The translations under genes were made by a program, and so were the position numbers. Under the pieces are notes generated by a model. It was not told the DNA's origin, made no database searches, and saw only the letters and a program-made list of their open reading frames with translations. DNA of 64,000 bases from Streptomyces sp. TRM70350 (GTDB lineage Bacteria > Actinomycetota > Actinomycetes > Streptomycetales > Streptomycetaceae), in the NCBI RefSeq assembly GCF_019219825.1, contig NZ_JAHUXH010000001.1, positions 310,001-374,000 of the forward strand, given 5' to 3'. Below, in pieces: positions 33,834 to 42,936 of this stretch; the first letter of the stretch is position 1; every line of letters starts with the position of its first letter.

Positions 33834-35861
33834 GTGTCGATTCTGGAGACCATCCGGGGACCACGCGACCTGAAGGCGCTGTCCGAGGCGCACATTGGTG
33901 AACTGTCCGAAGAGATCAGGGAGTTCCTGGTGCACGCGGTCGCCAGGACCGGCGGCCACCTCGGGCCCAACCTGGGCGTGGTGGAACTGTCCATCGCGCT
34001 CCACCGGGTCTTCGAGTCACCGGTCGACCGCATCCTGTGGGACACCGGCCACCAGAGCTACGTACACAAACTCCTGACCGGACGTCAGGACTTCTCCAAG
34101 CTGCGTGGCAAGGGCGGCCTGTCCGGCTATCCCTCGCGCGAGGAGTCCGAGCACGACGTCATCGAGAACAGCCACGCCTCCACCGCGCTGGGCTGGGCCG
34201 ACGGGCTGGCCAAGGCCCGCGAGGTACAGGGGGAGAAGGGCCATGTCGTCGCGGTGATCGGCGACGGCGCGCTGACCGGCGGCATGGCCTGGGAGGCGCT
34301 GAACAACATCGCGGCCGCCAAGAACCGGCCGCTGATCATCGTCGTCAACGACAACGAGCGGTCCTACGCCCGGACCATCGGCGGCCTCGCCAACCACCTC
34401 GCGGCGCTGCGCACCACCGACTCGTACGAGAAGGTGCTGGCCTGGGGCAAGGACGTACTGCTGAGCACGCCGGTCGTCGGGCACACCGTCTACGAGGCGC
34501 TGCACGGCGCCAAGAAGGGCTTCAAGGACGCGTTCGCACCCCAGGGGATGTTCGAGGACCTCGGCCTGAAGTACGTCGGGCCGATCGACGGGCACGACGT
34601 GAAGGCCGTCGAGTCGGCGCTGCGGCGTGCGAAACGCTTCCACGGGCCGGTACTGGTGCACTGCCTCACCGAGAAGGGCCGCGGCTACGAACCCGCCCTC
34701 GCGCACGAGGAGGACCACTTCCACACCGTCGGCGCGATGGACCCGCTGACCTGCGAACCGCTCGCGCCCTCCGGCGGGCCGTCCTGGACGTCGGTGTTCG
34801 GGGACGAGATCGTGAGCATCGGAGAGGAACGGGAGGACGTCGTGGCGATCACGGCGGCCATGCTGCACCCGGTGGGCCTCGCCAAGTTCGCCCAGCGGTT
34901 CCCGGACCGGGTCTGGGACGTCGGCATCGCCGAGCAGCACGCGGCGGTCTCCGCGGCCGGGCTCGCCACCGGCGGGCTGCACCCGGTCGTCGCCGTCTAC
35001 GCCACCTTCCTCAACCGCGCCTTCGACCAGCTCCTGATGGACGTGGCCCTGCACCGCTGCGGGGTCACCTTCGTCCTGGACCGGGCCGGGGTGACCGGCG
35101 TCGACGGGCCCTCGCACAACGGCATGTGGGACATGTCGATCCTCCAGGTCGTGCCCGGGCTGCGGATCGCCGCGCCGCGTGACGCCGACCAGTTGCGGGC
35201 GCAGCTGCGCGAGGCGGTCGCCGTCGACGACGCGCCCACGCTCGTGCGGTTCCCGAAGGAGTCGGTGGGTCCCTGCGTTCCCGCGATCGACCGGGTGGGC
35301 GGCATCGACGTACTGCACCGGGCGGAGGCGCCGGAGGTACTGCTCGTCGCGGTCGGGGTCATGGCGCCAGTGTGTCTGCAGGCCGCCGAGCTGCTTCAAG
35401 CCCGGCGGATCGGGTGCACGGTGGTGGACCCGCGGTGGGTCAAGCCCGTCGATCCCGCGCTGCCCGGCCTCGCCGCCGGGCATCGGCTGGTCGCCGTGGT
35501 CGAGGACAACAGCCGGGCGTCGGGCGTCGGCGCGGCTGTGGCGCTGGCGCTGAGCGATGCCGACGTGGACGTGCCGGTACGGCGGTTCGGCATTCCGGAG
35601 CAGTTCCTGGCGCATGCCAAGCGGGCCGAGGTGCTGGCGGACATCGGTCTCACGCCGGTCGAGATCGCCGGGCGGATCAGCGCGAGCCTGGCCGTCCGGG
35701 AAGAGCGGCCCGCTGCGCCGACCCGGGAGGCGGTCGTACCGGAAAGGCCGTCCAAGGAGGCGGACGTACCCGAAAGGGCCTCCAAGGAGGCCGTCGTACC
35801 GGAGCAGTCCTCCAAGGAGACCGCCGCCGAGGAATCGCTGTCCAAGGAGAACCGTCCATGA
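33834..35861 (+). CDS. dxs: 1-deoxy-D-xylulose-5-phosphate synthase with repetitive C-terminal tail
   Basis: The 675-aa thiamine-diphosphate enzyme condenses pyruvate and glyceraldehyde 3-phosphate, the entry step of the MEP pathway. The ThDP motif is [18 protein letters not shown], and other blocks are [32 protein letters not shown] and [17 protein letters not shown]. The core ends near residue 625 ([11 protein letters not shown]). About 50 extra residues follow as an exact 10-residue repeat starting with SKE ([36 protein letters not shown]). Start is GTG 33834 after GAGAGGG. The stop overlaps hpnO by four bases. Confidence 0.95.
   Translation: MSILETIRGPRDLKALSEAHIGELSEEIREFLVHAVARTGGHLGPNLGVVELSIALHRVFESPVDRILWDTGHQSYVHKLLTGRQDFSKLRGKGGLSGYPSREESEHDVIENSHASTALGWADGLAKAREVQGEKGHVVAVIGDGALTGGMAWEALNNIAAAKNRPLIIVVNDNERSYARTIGGLANHLAALRTTDSYEKVLAWGKDVLLSTPVVGHTVYEALHGAKKGFKDAFAPQGMFEDLGLKYVGPIDGHDVKAVESALRRAKRFHGPVLVHCLTEKGRGYEPALAHEEDHFHTVGAMDPLTCEPLAPSGGPSWTSVFGDEIVSIGEEREDVVAITAAMLHPVGLAKFAQRFPDRVWDVGIAEQHAAVSAAGLATGGLHPVVAVYATFLNRAFDQLLMDVALHRCGVTFVLDRAGVTGVDGPSHNGMWDMSILQVVPGLRIAAPRDADQLRAQLREAVAVDDAPTLVRFPKESVGPCVPAIDRVGGIDVLHRAEAPEVLLVAVGVMAPVCLQAAELLQARRIGCTVVDPRWVKPVDPALPGLAAGHRLVAVVEDNSRASGVGAAVALALSDADVDVPVRRFGIPEQFLAHAKRAEVLADIGLTPVEIAGRISASLAVREERPAAPTREAVVPERPSKEADVPERASKEAVVPEQSSKETAAEESLSKENRP
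35721..35860 (+). repeat. 30-nt tandem repeat at the 3' end of dxs carrying ribosome-binding-site sequences
   Basis: Units begin at 35721, 35751, 35781, 35811 and 35841 with a period of exactly 30 nt. The last four start TCCAAGGAG, so each encodes Ser-Lys-Glu and each contains AAGGAG. The final copy is placed eight bases ahead of the hpnO ATG and is its ribosome site. The repeat therefore looks like an amplified Shine-Dalgarno segment kept in frame within dxs. Confidence 0.85.
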
Positions 35862-37279
35862 CCACCACGGAATCCGCGTCCCAACCCTCGGCGTCCGACG
35901 GGGGCTTCGACCTCGGCGCCCTGCTCGCCGAGCGCGGAGCCGAGCGCTACGAGCTGCACGCCCGGTACCTCAACCACCAGTTGCCGCGCATGCTGCACAC
36001 CATCGGCTTCGACAAGGTGTACGAGCGGGCCGAGGGCGCCTACTTCTGGGACGCGGACGGCAACGACTACCTGGACATGCTCGCCGGTTTCGGGGTGATG
36101 GGCCTGGGCCGCCATCACCCCGTCGTCCGCAAGGCGCTGCACGACGTCCTGGACGCCCAGCTCGCCGACCTCACCCGGTTCGACTGCCAGCCGCTGCCCG
36201 GTCTGCTGGCCGAGCGGCTGCTTGCGCACAGCCCGCACCTGGACCGCGTGTTCTTCGGCAACAGCGGTACGGAGGCGGTGGAGACCGCGCTGAAGTTCGC
36301 CCGGTTCGTCACCGGCAGACCCAGGGTCCTGTACTGCGCGCACGCCTTCCACGGCCTGACCACCGGCTCGCTGTCCGTGAACGGCGAGCCGGGCTTCCGG
36401 GACGGCTTCGCCCCGCTGCTGCCCGACACGGCCGTGCTGCTCGGCGACCTCGACGCTCTGGCCCGGGAGTTGAAGCGGGGCGACGTCGCCGCGCTGATCG
36501 TCGAGCCGATCCAGGGCAAGGGCGTGCACGAGGCCCCGCCCGGCTATCTGCGTGCCGCGCAGGAACTGCTGCACCGGCACAAGGCGCTGCTCATCGCGGA
36601 CGAGGTGCAGACGGGCCTCGGCCGCACCGGCGACTTCTACGCCCACCAGCACGAGGACGGCGTCGAGCCGGACCTGGTCTGCGTGGCGAAGGCGCTGTCC
36701 GGCGGTTATGTGCCGGTGGGCGCCACGCTCGGCAAGGACTGGATCTTCAAGAAGGTCTACTCGTCCATGGACCGGGTGCTGGTCCACTCGGCCAGCTTCG
36801 GGTCCAACGCCCAGGCCATGGCGGCCGGTCTGGCGGTGCTGTCCGTCATGGAGAACGAGCAGATCGTCGCCGGAGTCCGGAGCACGGGCGAACGGCTCAG
36901 GTCCCGGCTCGCCGCGCTGATCGACAAGTACGAGATGCTCGCGGACGTGCGCGGCCGGGGCCTGATGATCGGCATCGAGTTCGGGCGGCCGCAGTCGCTG
37001 AAGCTGCGCAGCCGCTGGGCCATGCTCCAGGCCGCCCGCAAGGGGCTGTTCGCGCAGATGGTCGTCGTACCGCTGCTCCAGCGGCACCGGATCCTCACCC
37101 AGGTCTCCGGCGACCATCTTGAGGTGATCAAGCTGATTCCGCCGCTGATCATCGGGGAGCGGGAGGTGGACCGGTTCGTGGACGCCTTCACGGCCGTGAT
37201 GGACGACGCGCACAACGGGGGCGCGCTGGTGTGGGACTTCGGCAAGACGCTGGTGAAGCAGGCGGTGGCCAACCGCTGA
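35858..37279 (+). CDS. hpnO: Class III aminotransferase, aminobacteriohopanetriol synthesis type
   Basis: The 473-aa PLP enzyme of the acetylornithine/ornithine aminotransferase family matches HpnO, which aminates the C35 side chain to give aminobacteriohopanetriol. Visible blocks are [63 protein letters not shown] and the PLP lysine in [14 protein letters not shown]. It is the last gene of the operon and shares its start region with the end of dxs (ATGA overlap, AAGGAG site from the repeat). A larger frame that starts upstream is a shadow of dxs. No terminator is visible in the 13 bp before the convergent phosphatase gene. Confidence 0.93.
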   Translation: MTTTESASQPSASDGGFDLGALLAERGAERYELHARYLNHQLPRMLHTIGFDKVYERAEGAYFWDADGNDYLDMLAGFGVMGLGRHHPVVRKALHDVLDAQLADLTRFDCQPLPGLLAERLLAHSPHLDRVFFGNSGTEAVETALKFARFVTGRPRVLYCAHAFHGLTTGSLSVNGEPGFRDGFAPLLPDTAVLLGDLDALARELKRGDVAALIVEPIQGKGVHEAPPGYLRAAQELLHRHKALLIADEVQTGLGRTGDFYAHQHEDGVEPDLVCVAKALSGGYVPVGATLGKDWIFKKVYSSMDRVLVHSASFGSNAQAMAAGLAVLSVMENEQIVAGVRSTGERLRSRLAALIDKYEMLADVRGRGLMIGIEFGRPQSLKLRSRWAMLQAARKGLFAQMVVVPLLQRHRILTQVSGDHLEVIKLIPPLIIGEREVDRFVDAFTAVMDDAHNGGALVWDFGKTLVKQAVANR

Positions 37280-37292
37280 TCAGCTTTCAGGG

Positions 37293-38090
37293 TCAGTCGA
37301 GCAGGCGCTCGCGCAGCCGCTCCCGGGTCTCGGGGGCGACGCCCAGCCCCTGCTCCAGATAGGTGTCGACACCGCCCCAGGTGTCCTCGATGGTCTCGAT
37401 CGCCGCCGTCAGATACTCGGCACGCGCGTCGAAGAGCGGGCTGAGCAGCTCCATGACCTCCGGGGAGTAGGCGGAGGCGGAGCTGCCGCTGCGGTGCACC
37501 TTGTAGCGGCGGTGCTTGGCGTTGGACTCCAGGTAGTCGGCGAGGATCGCGTCGCGCTCCACGCCCAGCGCGAGCAGCGTGACGGCGATCGATAGTCCGG
37601 CGCGGTCCTTGCCCGCCGCGCAGTGCATCAGCGCGGGGACGCTGTCCTCGGCGAGCGCGTGCAGCACCTGGGAGTGCTCGGCGGTGCGCTCCTTGATGAT
37701 CACGCGGTACGAGGTGATCATCCGGTCCGCGGCCTTGCCATCGGCCAGAATCCCGCGCAGCTGCTCCACGTCGCCGTCCCGGACCATCTTCCAGAACTCC
37801 GCGCCGTCCGCCGGGTCCGTCAGCGGCAGGTTGACGTTGCGCACGCCCGGCAGCTCGACGTCCGGGCCCTCCAGCTGCTGGTCCGCGGCGTTGCGGAAGT
37901 CGAAGATCGTGTGCAGCCCCAGGGAGGCGAGGAACGCGGCGTCCTCCGCGGTGGCGTGCGCGAGGTGGCCGCTGCGGAACAGCATCCCGTGCCGCACCCG
38001 GCGCCCGTCCACGGTCGGCAGGCCGCCCACGTCACGGAAGTTGCGCACTCCGGCCAGTTCCGGCTCGGTCGACGGTACCTGCTGCGTCAC
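37293..38090 (-). CDS. Tyrosine phosphatase of the Y_phosphatase3 (LipA-like) type
   Basis: The 265-aa protein has the phosphatase loop ALMHCAAGKDRAGLSIAV (H-C-x2-G-K-D-R), which is the form found in bacterial tyrosine phosphatases related to PtpB. The N-terminus LAGVRNFRDVGGLPTVDGRR is the hallmark of the same family, with the FDFRNAADQQL Asp/Arg segment in between. It could act on phosphotyrosine or phosphoinositides, and no target is indicated by the neighbours. GTG 38090 with GGGAGGGAG upstream was preferred over the ATG at 38138, whose extra residues look like leader sequence. Confidence 0.9.
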   Translation of the reverse strand: MTQQVPSTEPELAGVRNFRDVGGLPTVDGRRVRHGMLFRSGHLAHATAEDAAFLASLGLHTIFDFRNAADQQLEGPDVELPGVRNVNLPLTDPADGAEFWKMVRDGDVEQLRGILADGKAADRMITSYRVIIKERTAEHSQVLHALAEDSVPALMHCAAGKDRAGLSIAVTLLALGVERDAILADYLESNAKHRRYKVHRSGSSASAYSPEVMELLSPLFDARAEYLTAAIETIEDTWGGVDTYLEQGLGVAPETRERLRERLLD

Positions 38091-38176
38091 GGGGGCTCCC
38101 TCCCATCGGCCCCGTCGGCGCGGCTCGTCGACGGGCACGTCCCCGACGATACGACACGGATTCCTCGGGCAATGAG

Positions 38177-38218
38177 TTGTCCACAGGCCGTCACAGGGAG
38201 TTGGAGGAGTTTTCCACA
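38177..38218 (+). promoter_or_regulatory. Two DnaA-box-like sites in the intergenic region
   Basis: TTGTCCACA at 38177-38185 matches the preferred Streptomyces DnaA box exactly, and TTTTCCACA at 38210-38218 differs at one base. Both have the same orientation and lie 33 bp apart (start to start) between the phosphatase and the alpha-galactosidase genes. No dnaA, dnaN or gyrase genes are nearby, so this is not the replication origin. DnaA titration or a regulatory role is possible. Confidence 0.45.
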
Positions 38219-38293
38219 GGCATTGCCCAGCAGGCTTCCCGCCCTTGATGATGTTGGTGCTTGAGCGGAGCTGTCGGAATCTGCGAGGACGGA

Positions 38294-40363
38294 ATGGTCG
38301 AGATCGCCGGGAACGGGCGTACGTGGTTGCTGTCCGGGCCCACCAGCAGCTATGCCGTGCACCTCACCGAGAACGACGAACTGCTGCATCTGCACTGGGG
38401 CGCCAGGATCACGCTGCCCGACGCCGAGGCCCTCGCGATGCGCCCGCTGCCGGACTACTGGCCCTTCGAGTCCCCGCTCGACGGACGGGAGGAGTACCCG
38501 ATGGAGGGAGGCCCCCGTTTCGTCCGCCCCGCCCTGTCCGTGCGCACCGACGAGCGACGCGGCACCGAGTGGACCTTCGAGACGTACGAGACCGGCGACG
38601 ACGAGCTGCGCCTGCGCTTCCGGGACGCGGGACTGGGCATCACGCTGCACTACCGGATGCGCGACGACGTCGTCGAGCGCTGGGTGACCCTGCGCAACGA
38701 CGGCCCCGTGGTCGAGCTGCTGCGCGCCGACTCCGCCACCTGGACCCTGCCCGACCGCGACCAGTGGCGGCTGTCCCAGCTGCACGGCCGGTGGGCGGCC
38801 GAGTCCCGGCTGACCCGGTCGTCCCTCACCTACGGCGAGAAGGTCATCGGCAGCCGCCGTGGCCACACCGGGCACCAGCACCTGCCATGGGTCGCGCTGG
38901 ACGCCGACGCGACCGAGGAGCGCGGCGAGGTGTACGGCTGCGCCCTCGGCTGGTCGGGCTCGTGGCGGATCGCGGTGGCCCAACTGCCGGACGCGCGCGT
39001 GCAGATCACCGGCGGCGCCGGATACGACGACTCGGGGCTGCTGCGACTGGCCGCGGGGGAGTCCTTCACCACGCCCGTCTTCGCCGGCCTGTGGAGCGAC
39101 GGCGGCTTCGGCGGGGCCAGCCGCGCGTGGCACGCCTACCAGCGCGCATACGTCGTCCCCGACGCCGAGCGGGACCGGCCGGTGCTGTTCAACTCCTGGG
39201 AGGCCACCGAGTTCGACATCTCCGAGGAGCAGCAGCGGGCGCTCGCGCGGCGGGCCGCGGCGATCGGGGTGGAGCTGTTCGTCGTCGACGACGGCTGGTT
39301 CGGGGCGCGCACCAGCGACCGCGCGGGACTCGGCGACTGGACGCCCAACCCCGACCGTTTCCCGGCCGGTCTCAAGCCGCTCGCCGACCACGTGCACGCC
39401 CTCGGGATGCAGTTCGGGATCTGGGTGGAGCCCGAGATGGTCAACCCGGACAGCGATCTCTACCGCGCTCACCCGGACTGGGTGCAGTTCCAGCCGGGAC
39501 GAAAGCGGACAGAGTTCCGCAATCAGCTCGTCCTCAATCTCGCGCGGGAGGACGTCCAGGAGCACCTCTGGGAGCAGCTCCACGCACTCCTCTCCAGTGC
39601 CCCCGTCGACTATGTCAAGTGGGACTTCAACCGCTGCTTCACGGACGCCGGCTGGCCCGGCGAGCCCTCTCCGCAGCGGCTGTGGGTCGACCACGTACGT
39701 GCCTTTTATGCCCTTTTGGACCGCCTGCGGGCGGCTCACCCGGGTGTCGCCTTCGAGTCCTGCTCGGGTGGCGGTGGCCGGATCGACCTCGGGGTGATGA
39801 GCCGCACCGACCAGGTGTGGACCTCCGACAACACCGACCCGCTCGACCGGCTCGCCATCCAGCACGGCTTCAGTCAGATCCATCCCGCGCGCGTGATGGC
39901 CGCCTGGGTCACCGACAGCCCCAACACCCAGCTGAACGGCCGGACCAGCACGCTGCGCTTCCGCTTCGTCAGTGCGATGGCCGGGGTGCTCGGCGTCGGC
40001 GGCGACCTCACGCAGTGGACCGACGAGGAGCTGGCCGAGGCGCGGGACTGGGTGGCCCTCTACAAGGAGATCCGGCCCCTCGTGCAGCGCGGCGACCTCT
40101 ACCGGCTGCGACCGCCCACCGGCGGGCTCAGTGCCGTGCAGTACGTGCGCGGTGACGAGTCCGTCGTCCTCGCCTGGCTTCAGGCGCAAAGCTACGGGGA
40201 ACCCGTCCCGGCGCTGCGGTTGCGCGGGCTCGACCCGACGGCGACGTATGAATGCCGTGAAACGGGCGAAGTGTACAGAGGGGTCGTATTGCTGCATCAC
40301 GGGTTGCGTACGGGATTGCGGGGCGACCTCGATGCGACTGTTTTCCGGCTGTGTCGCATCTGA
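38294..40363 (+). CDS. GH36 alpha-galactosidase
   Basis: The 689-aa glycoside hydrolase of family 36 hydrolyses alpha-1,6-galactosides such as melibiose and raffinose. Its order is an N-terminal beta-supersandwich (about 1-290), a TIM barrel and a C-terminal beta domain. The catalytic nucleophile is Asp444 in DYVKWDFNRCF and the acid/base is Asp512 in DQVWTSDNTD, preceded by FESCSGGGGRID. There is no signal peptide, so it is intracellular. ATG 38294 with GAGG at seven bases was preferred over a GTG 33 bases upstream. It stands alone, with no transporter beside it. GalE at 15.6-16.6 kb could process released galactose but is not linked. Confidence 0.94.
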   Translation: MVEIAGNGRTWLLSGPTSSYAVHLTENDELLHLHWGARITLPDAEALAMRPLPDYWPFESPLDGREEYPMEGGPRFVRPALSVRTDERRGTEWTFETYETGDDELRLRFRDAGLGITLHYRMRDDVVERWVTLRNDGPVVELLRADSATWTLPDRDQWRLSQLHGRWAAESRLTRSSLTYGEKVIGSRRGHTGHQHLPWVALDADATEERGEVYGCALGWSGSWRIAVAQLPDARVQITGGAGYDDSGLLRLAAGESFTTPVFAGLWSDGGFGGASRAWHAYQRAYVVPDAERDRPVLFNSWEATEFDISEEQQRALARRAAAIGVELFVVDDGWFGARTSDRAGLGDWTPNPDRFPAGLKPLADHVHALGMQFGIWVEPEMVNPDSDLYRAHPDWVQFQPGRKRTEFRNQLVLNLAREDVQEHLWEQLHALLSSAPVDYVKWDFNRCFTDAGWPGEPSPQRLWVDHVRAFYALLDRLRAAHPGVAFESCSGGGGRIDLGVMSRTDQVWTSDNTDPLDRLAIQHGFSQIHPARVMAAWVTDSPNTQLNGRTSTLRFRFVSAMAGVLGVGGDLTQWTDEELAEARDWVALYKEIRPLVQRGDLYRLRPPTGGLSAVQYVRGDESVVLAWLQAQSYGEPVPALRLRGLDPTATYECRETGEVYRGVVLLHHGLRTGLRGDLDATVFRLCRI

Positions 40364-40627
40364 GCCTTCCGCCCGAATTGGACCCTTCGTTCCAACTTGC
40401 TCTGGAGTAAAGGAACCTGGAGCAGGGTCACGTGAGCAGCGTCATATCCGTGACCGAGCGTCGTGCGTCATGTTCACGTAATTCGCATGCCCGGCAAGGG
40501 CATTTACCGAAAACCGCGGCGCTGTACTGCACGGAGTGTGACCGGAATTCAGGTGAACGGATCACGAAAACGGCGTTCGGGCGCAACCTCTTGCTTGTCC
40601 CTTGCGTCTTGGGTCGCTTACGTTCCT
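40364..40627. other. Intergenic region ahead of the riboswitch
   Basis: This 264-bp stretch after the alpha-galactosidase stop contains no gene that I can support. It should hold the promoter of the LysM/M23 peptidase transcript, but I see no clear -35/-10 pair. Confidence 0.4.
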
Positions 40628-40822
40628 CACCGATCCGGGCGGACGCCGAATCCTGCCGCCGCCCGGTGCCCGCGCAAACTCACCCGTGTTCGGCAGGAGC
40701 GGGGGACCCACAGGTAGAACCGCCTGTTCCGGTCTCCGGAACGGCTTGGGGTAAAGCCGCGTTTCGACGCGGCCGGACATCTCCAGTCCGCACCCGACAG
40801 CTCACCTCGCAGGCGCCGGAGA
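40628..40822 (+). promoter_or_regulatory. c-di-AMP riboswitch (ydaO-yuaA type) in the leader of the LysM/M23 peptidase gene
   Basis: The leader contains the sequence blocks I associate with the Streptomyces ydaO-type switch: a TCCTGCCG/CGGCAGGA stem (40651-40658 with 40691-40698), then GCGGGGGACCCACAGGTAGA, the GGCTTGGGGTAAAGCC hairpin, and the 3' block CACCCGACAGCTCACCTCGC directly before the ribosome site GGAGAGGA. In Streptomyces this riboswitch sits ahead of cell-wall hydrolase genes such as rpfA and shuts them off at high c-di-AMP. Here it would control the peptidase at 40833. Exact ends are approximate. Confidence 0.85.
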
Positions 40823-40832
40823 GGAATTCGCC

Positions 40833-41807
40833 ATGCCCGCAAAGGGTAAGCACCGCCGTCCGAAGACCCAGCGCTTCACCCGTTCCATAGCCGTCGCCGG
40901 AACCGGTGGCGCCGCACTCGCCCTCCCGCTCATGGGGGCCGCCGGCGCCCACGCCGCCACCCCCCAGTCGGCCGCGGAAAAGGCCGTCCAGTCGGTCCCG
41001 ACCGAGAAGACGGCCGTCCAGCAGAAGGTTGCCGAAAAGAAGTCCGCCGCCAAGAAGGCGGGTGTGCGGACCTATTCGGTGAAGGTCGGCGACTACCTCG
41101 CGAAGATCGCCGACGAGCAGAACGTCAGCGGTGGCTGGCAGCGGCTCTACGAGGACAACCGTGCGGCCGTCGGCGAGGACCCGTCGCTCATCCACCCCGG
41201 CCTGAAGCTCACGATCGGCAAGAAGGCCCCCGCGAGCAGCGGCAAGCCCTCGTCCGCCGCCTCCTCGCCCAAGTCGTCGGCCTCCACGAAGACGTCGCAG
41301 TCCTCCAACGCCTCTGAGTCGGCCAACGCCTCCGAGTCCGCGGCGCGGGCGTCCGAGGCCTCCGCCTCCACCCAGACGGCCGGCACCAGCACCGCCGGCG
41401 CCTTCTCCGCCCCCGTGGACGGTGCCGCCGTCGGCACCGCCTACCGCGTGGCGGGCAGCATGTGGTCCAGCGGCTACCACACCGGCGTCGACTTCGCCGT
41501 CCCGAGCGGCACCCCGCTGAAGGCCGTCGGTGCGGGCACGGTCGTCTCCGCGGGCTGGGCCGGAGCGTACGGCAACCAGGTCGTCATCAAGCTCGCCGAC
41601 GGCTACTACGCGCAGTACGCCCACCTGTCCTCGCTCTCCGTCTCCAGCGGCCAGACCGTGAGCGCGGGCCAGCAGATCGGCCTCTCCGGCTCGACCGGCA
41701 ACTCGACCGGACCGCACCTGCACTTCGAGATCCGCACCACGCCGAACTACGGCTCGGACATCGACCCGGTCGCCTACCTTCGTTCGAAGGGCGTCTCCGT
41801 CGGCTGA
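40833..41807 (+). CDS. Secreted LysM-M23 peptidoglycan endopeptidase
   Basis: The 324-aa protein has a basic N-terminus and signal peptide (RSIAVAGTGGAALALPLMG, cleavage likely after AHA). A LysM peptidoglycan-binding domain follows (about 72-128, YSVKVGDYLAKIADEQNVSG), then a Ser/Ala-rich linker (PKSSASTKTSQSSNASESAN) and a C-terminal M23 domain. The M23 zinc ligands are in YHTGVDFAVPSG and GPHLHFEIRT, a lysostaphin-like pair. It would cleave peptide bridges in the wall during growth or germination. The riboswitch upstream and the strong terminator downstream show it is transcribed alone. ATG 40833 has GGAGAGGA upstream. Confidence 0.94.
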   Translation: MPAKGKHRRPKTQRFTRSIAVAGTGGAALALPLMGAAGAHAATPQSAAEKAVQSVPTEKTAVQQKVAEKKSAAKKAGVRTYSVKVGDYLAKIADEQNVSGGWQRLYEDNRAAVGEDPSLIHPGLKLTIGKKAPASSGKPSSAASSPKSSASTKTSQSSNASESANASESAARASEASASTQTAGTSTAGAFSAPVDGAAVGTAYRVAGSMWSSGYHTGVDFAVPSGTPLKAVGAGTVVSAGWAGAYGNQVVIKLADGYYAQYAHLSSLSVSSGQTVSAGQQIGLSGSTGNSTGPHLHFEIRTTPNYGSDIDPVAYLRSKGVSVG

Positions 41808-41828
41808 CGCACGCGCCGCTCCCGCCAT

Positions 41829-41863
41829 CGAAGGCCGACCCCGATCCCCGGGTCCGGCCTTCG
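41829..41863 (+). terminator. Hairpin terminator of the LysM/M23 peptidase gene
   Basis: CGAAGGCCGACCC pairs with GGGTCCGGCCTTCG around a short loop, 22 bp after the stop. The stem is about 13 bp with one mismatch. It isolates the riboswitch-controlled peptidase from the SGNH hydrolase gene. Confidence 0.85.
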
Positions 41864-41942
41864 GTGGCGTAGGTCACCAGGCGTTGTTCCACAGTTGACC
41901 AATCCTTTGGCCGTGGCCTTTCTCACCGTCCGTCAACCCCTT

Positions 41943-41958
41943 CCTACGGTCGCGTAGG
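41943..41958. promoter_or_regulatory. Inverted repeat ahead of the SGNH hydrolase gene
   Basis: CCTACG, a 4-base spacer and CGTAGG form a perfect inverted repeat 30 bp before the GTG start at 41988. The phrase GCGTAGGTCAC in and after the right arm is also found at 41867-41877, 85 bp upstream. This looks like an operator with a second half-site, but no regulator is known. Confidence 0.4.
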
Positions 41959-41987
41959 TCACACTCGAAGGGGAATGATGTTCCGAC

Positions 41988-42806
41988 GTGGCAGACGATT
42001 CGAAGAATGACAGCAGATCAGTGATCGGGTCGTACGTGGCGGTGGGGGACAGCTTCACCGAGGGTGTCGGCGACCCCGGCCCCGACGGGGCGTTCGTCGG
42101 CTGGGCCGACCGGTTCGCCGTACTGCTCGCGGACCGCCGACCCGAAGGCGACTTCCAGTACACCAATCTCGCCGTGCGCGGCAAGCTGCTCGACCAGATC
42201 GTGGCGGACCAGGTTCCGCGGGCCATCGAAATCGCGCCGGACCTGGTCTCGTTCTGCGCCGGCGGCAACGACATCATCCGCCCGGGCACCGACCCGGACG
42301 ACGTGGCCGAGCGCTTCGAGCGGGCGGTGGCCGCGCTGACCGACGCCGTGGGCACCGTGCTGGTGACCACCGGCTTCGACACCCGGGGCGTTCCCCTGCT
42401 GCGGCATCTGCGCGGCAAGATCGCCACCTACAACGGGCATGTGCGGGCCATCGCCGACCGGTACGGCTGCCCGGTGCTCGACCTGTGGTCGCTCAAGTCC
42501 GTTCAGGACCGCCGCGCCTGGGACGGCGACCGGCTGCACCTCTCGCCCGAGGGGCACACGCGCGTGGCGCTGCGCGCCGGTCAGGCACTCGGCCTCGCCG
42601 TCCCCGCCGACCCCGAGCAGCCCTGGCCGCCGCTGCCCCCGCGCGGCACCCTGGAGGTGCGGCGGGACGACGTCCACTGGGCGCGTGAGTACCTCGTGCC
42701 GTGGATCGGCCGGCGACTGCGCGGTGAGTCGTCGGGCGACCATGTCACCGCCAAGGGCACGCTGTCGCCGGACGACATCAAGATGCGGATCGCCTCGGTG
42801 GCCTGA
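41988..42806 (+). CDS. SGNH/GDSL-family hydrolase
   Basis: The 272-aa protein is a cytosolic SGNH esterase/lipase-type hydrolase. Block I is YVAVGDSFTEGVGD with the nucleophile Ser. The Gly of block II is likely in NLAVRGKLLDQ, Asn of block III is in FCAGGNDIIRPG, and the Asp-His pair in WDGDRLHLSPEGHTRVA. There is no signal peptide. Start GTG 41988 follows GAAGGGG at a distance. The substrate is unknown. The C-terminal 60 residues (RRDDVHWAREYLVPWIGRRL) are shared with similar Streptomyces proteins. It is monocistronic and converges on the TetR gene. Confidence 0.9.
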   Translation: MADDSKNDSRSVIGSYVAVGDSFTEGVGDPGPDGAFVGWADRFAVLLADRRPEGDFQYTNLAVRGKLLDQIVADQVPRAIEIAPDLVSFCAGGNDIIRPGTDPDDVAERFERAVAALTDAVGTVLVTTGFDTRGVPLLRHLRGKIATYNGHVRAIADRYGCPVLDLWSLKSVQDRRAWDGDRLHLSPEGHTRVALRAGQALGLAVPADPEQPWPPLPPRGTLEVRRDDVHWAREYLVPWIGRRLRGESSGDHVTAKGTLSPDDIKMRIASVA

Positions 42807-42936
42807 GGCCGTCCTGCGGCGACCCCGTGGCGCCGCGCCTGGAGCGGGCCGTTCCGGATGCTGATGCCGGGTCGGCCCGCGACCGGCGTGGACCACGGGA
42901 CCGTATGCCGCAAAAAGGAACGAAACGGGCGACGGC

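Noticed and set aside
38177..38218. Replication origin
   Set aside because: Only two DnaA boxes are present and dnaA/dnaN are not adjacent, whereas Streptomyces oriC has many boxes between those genes.
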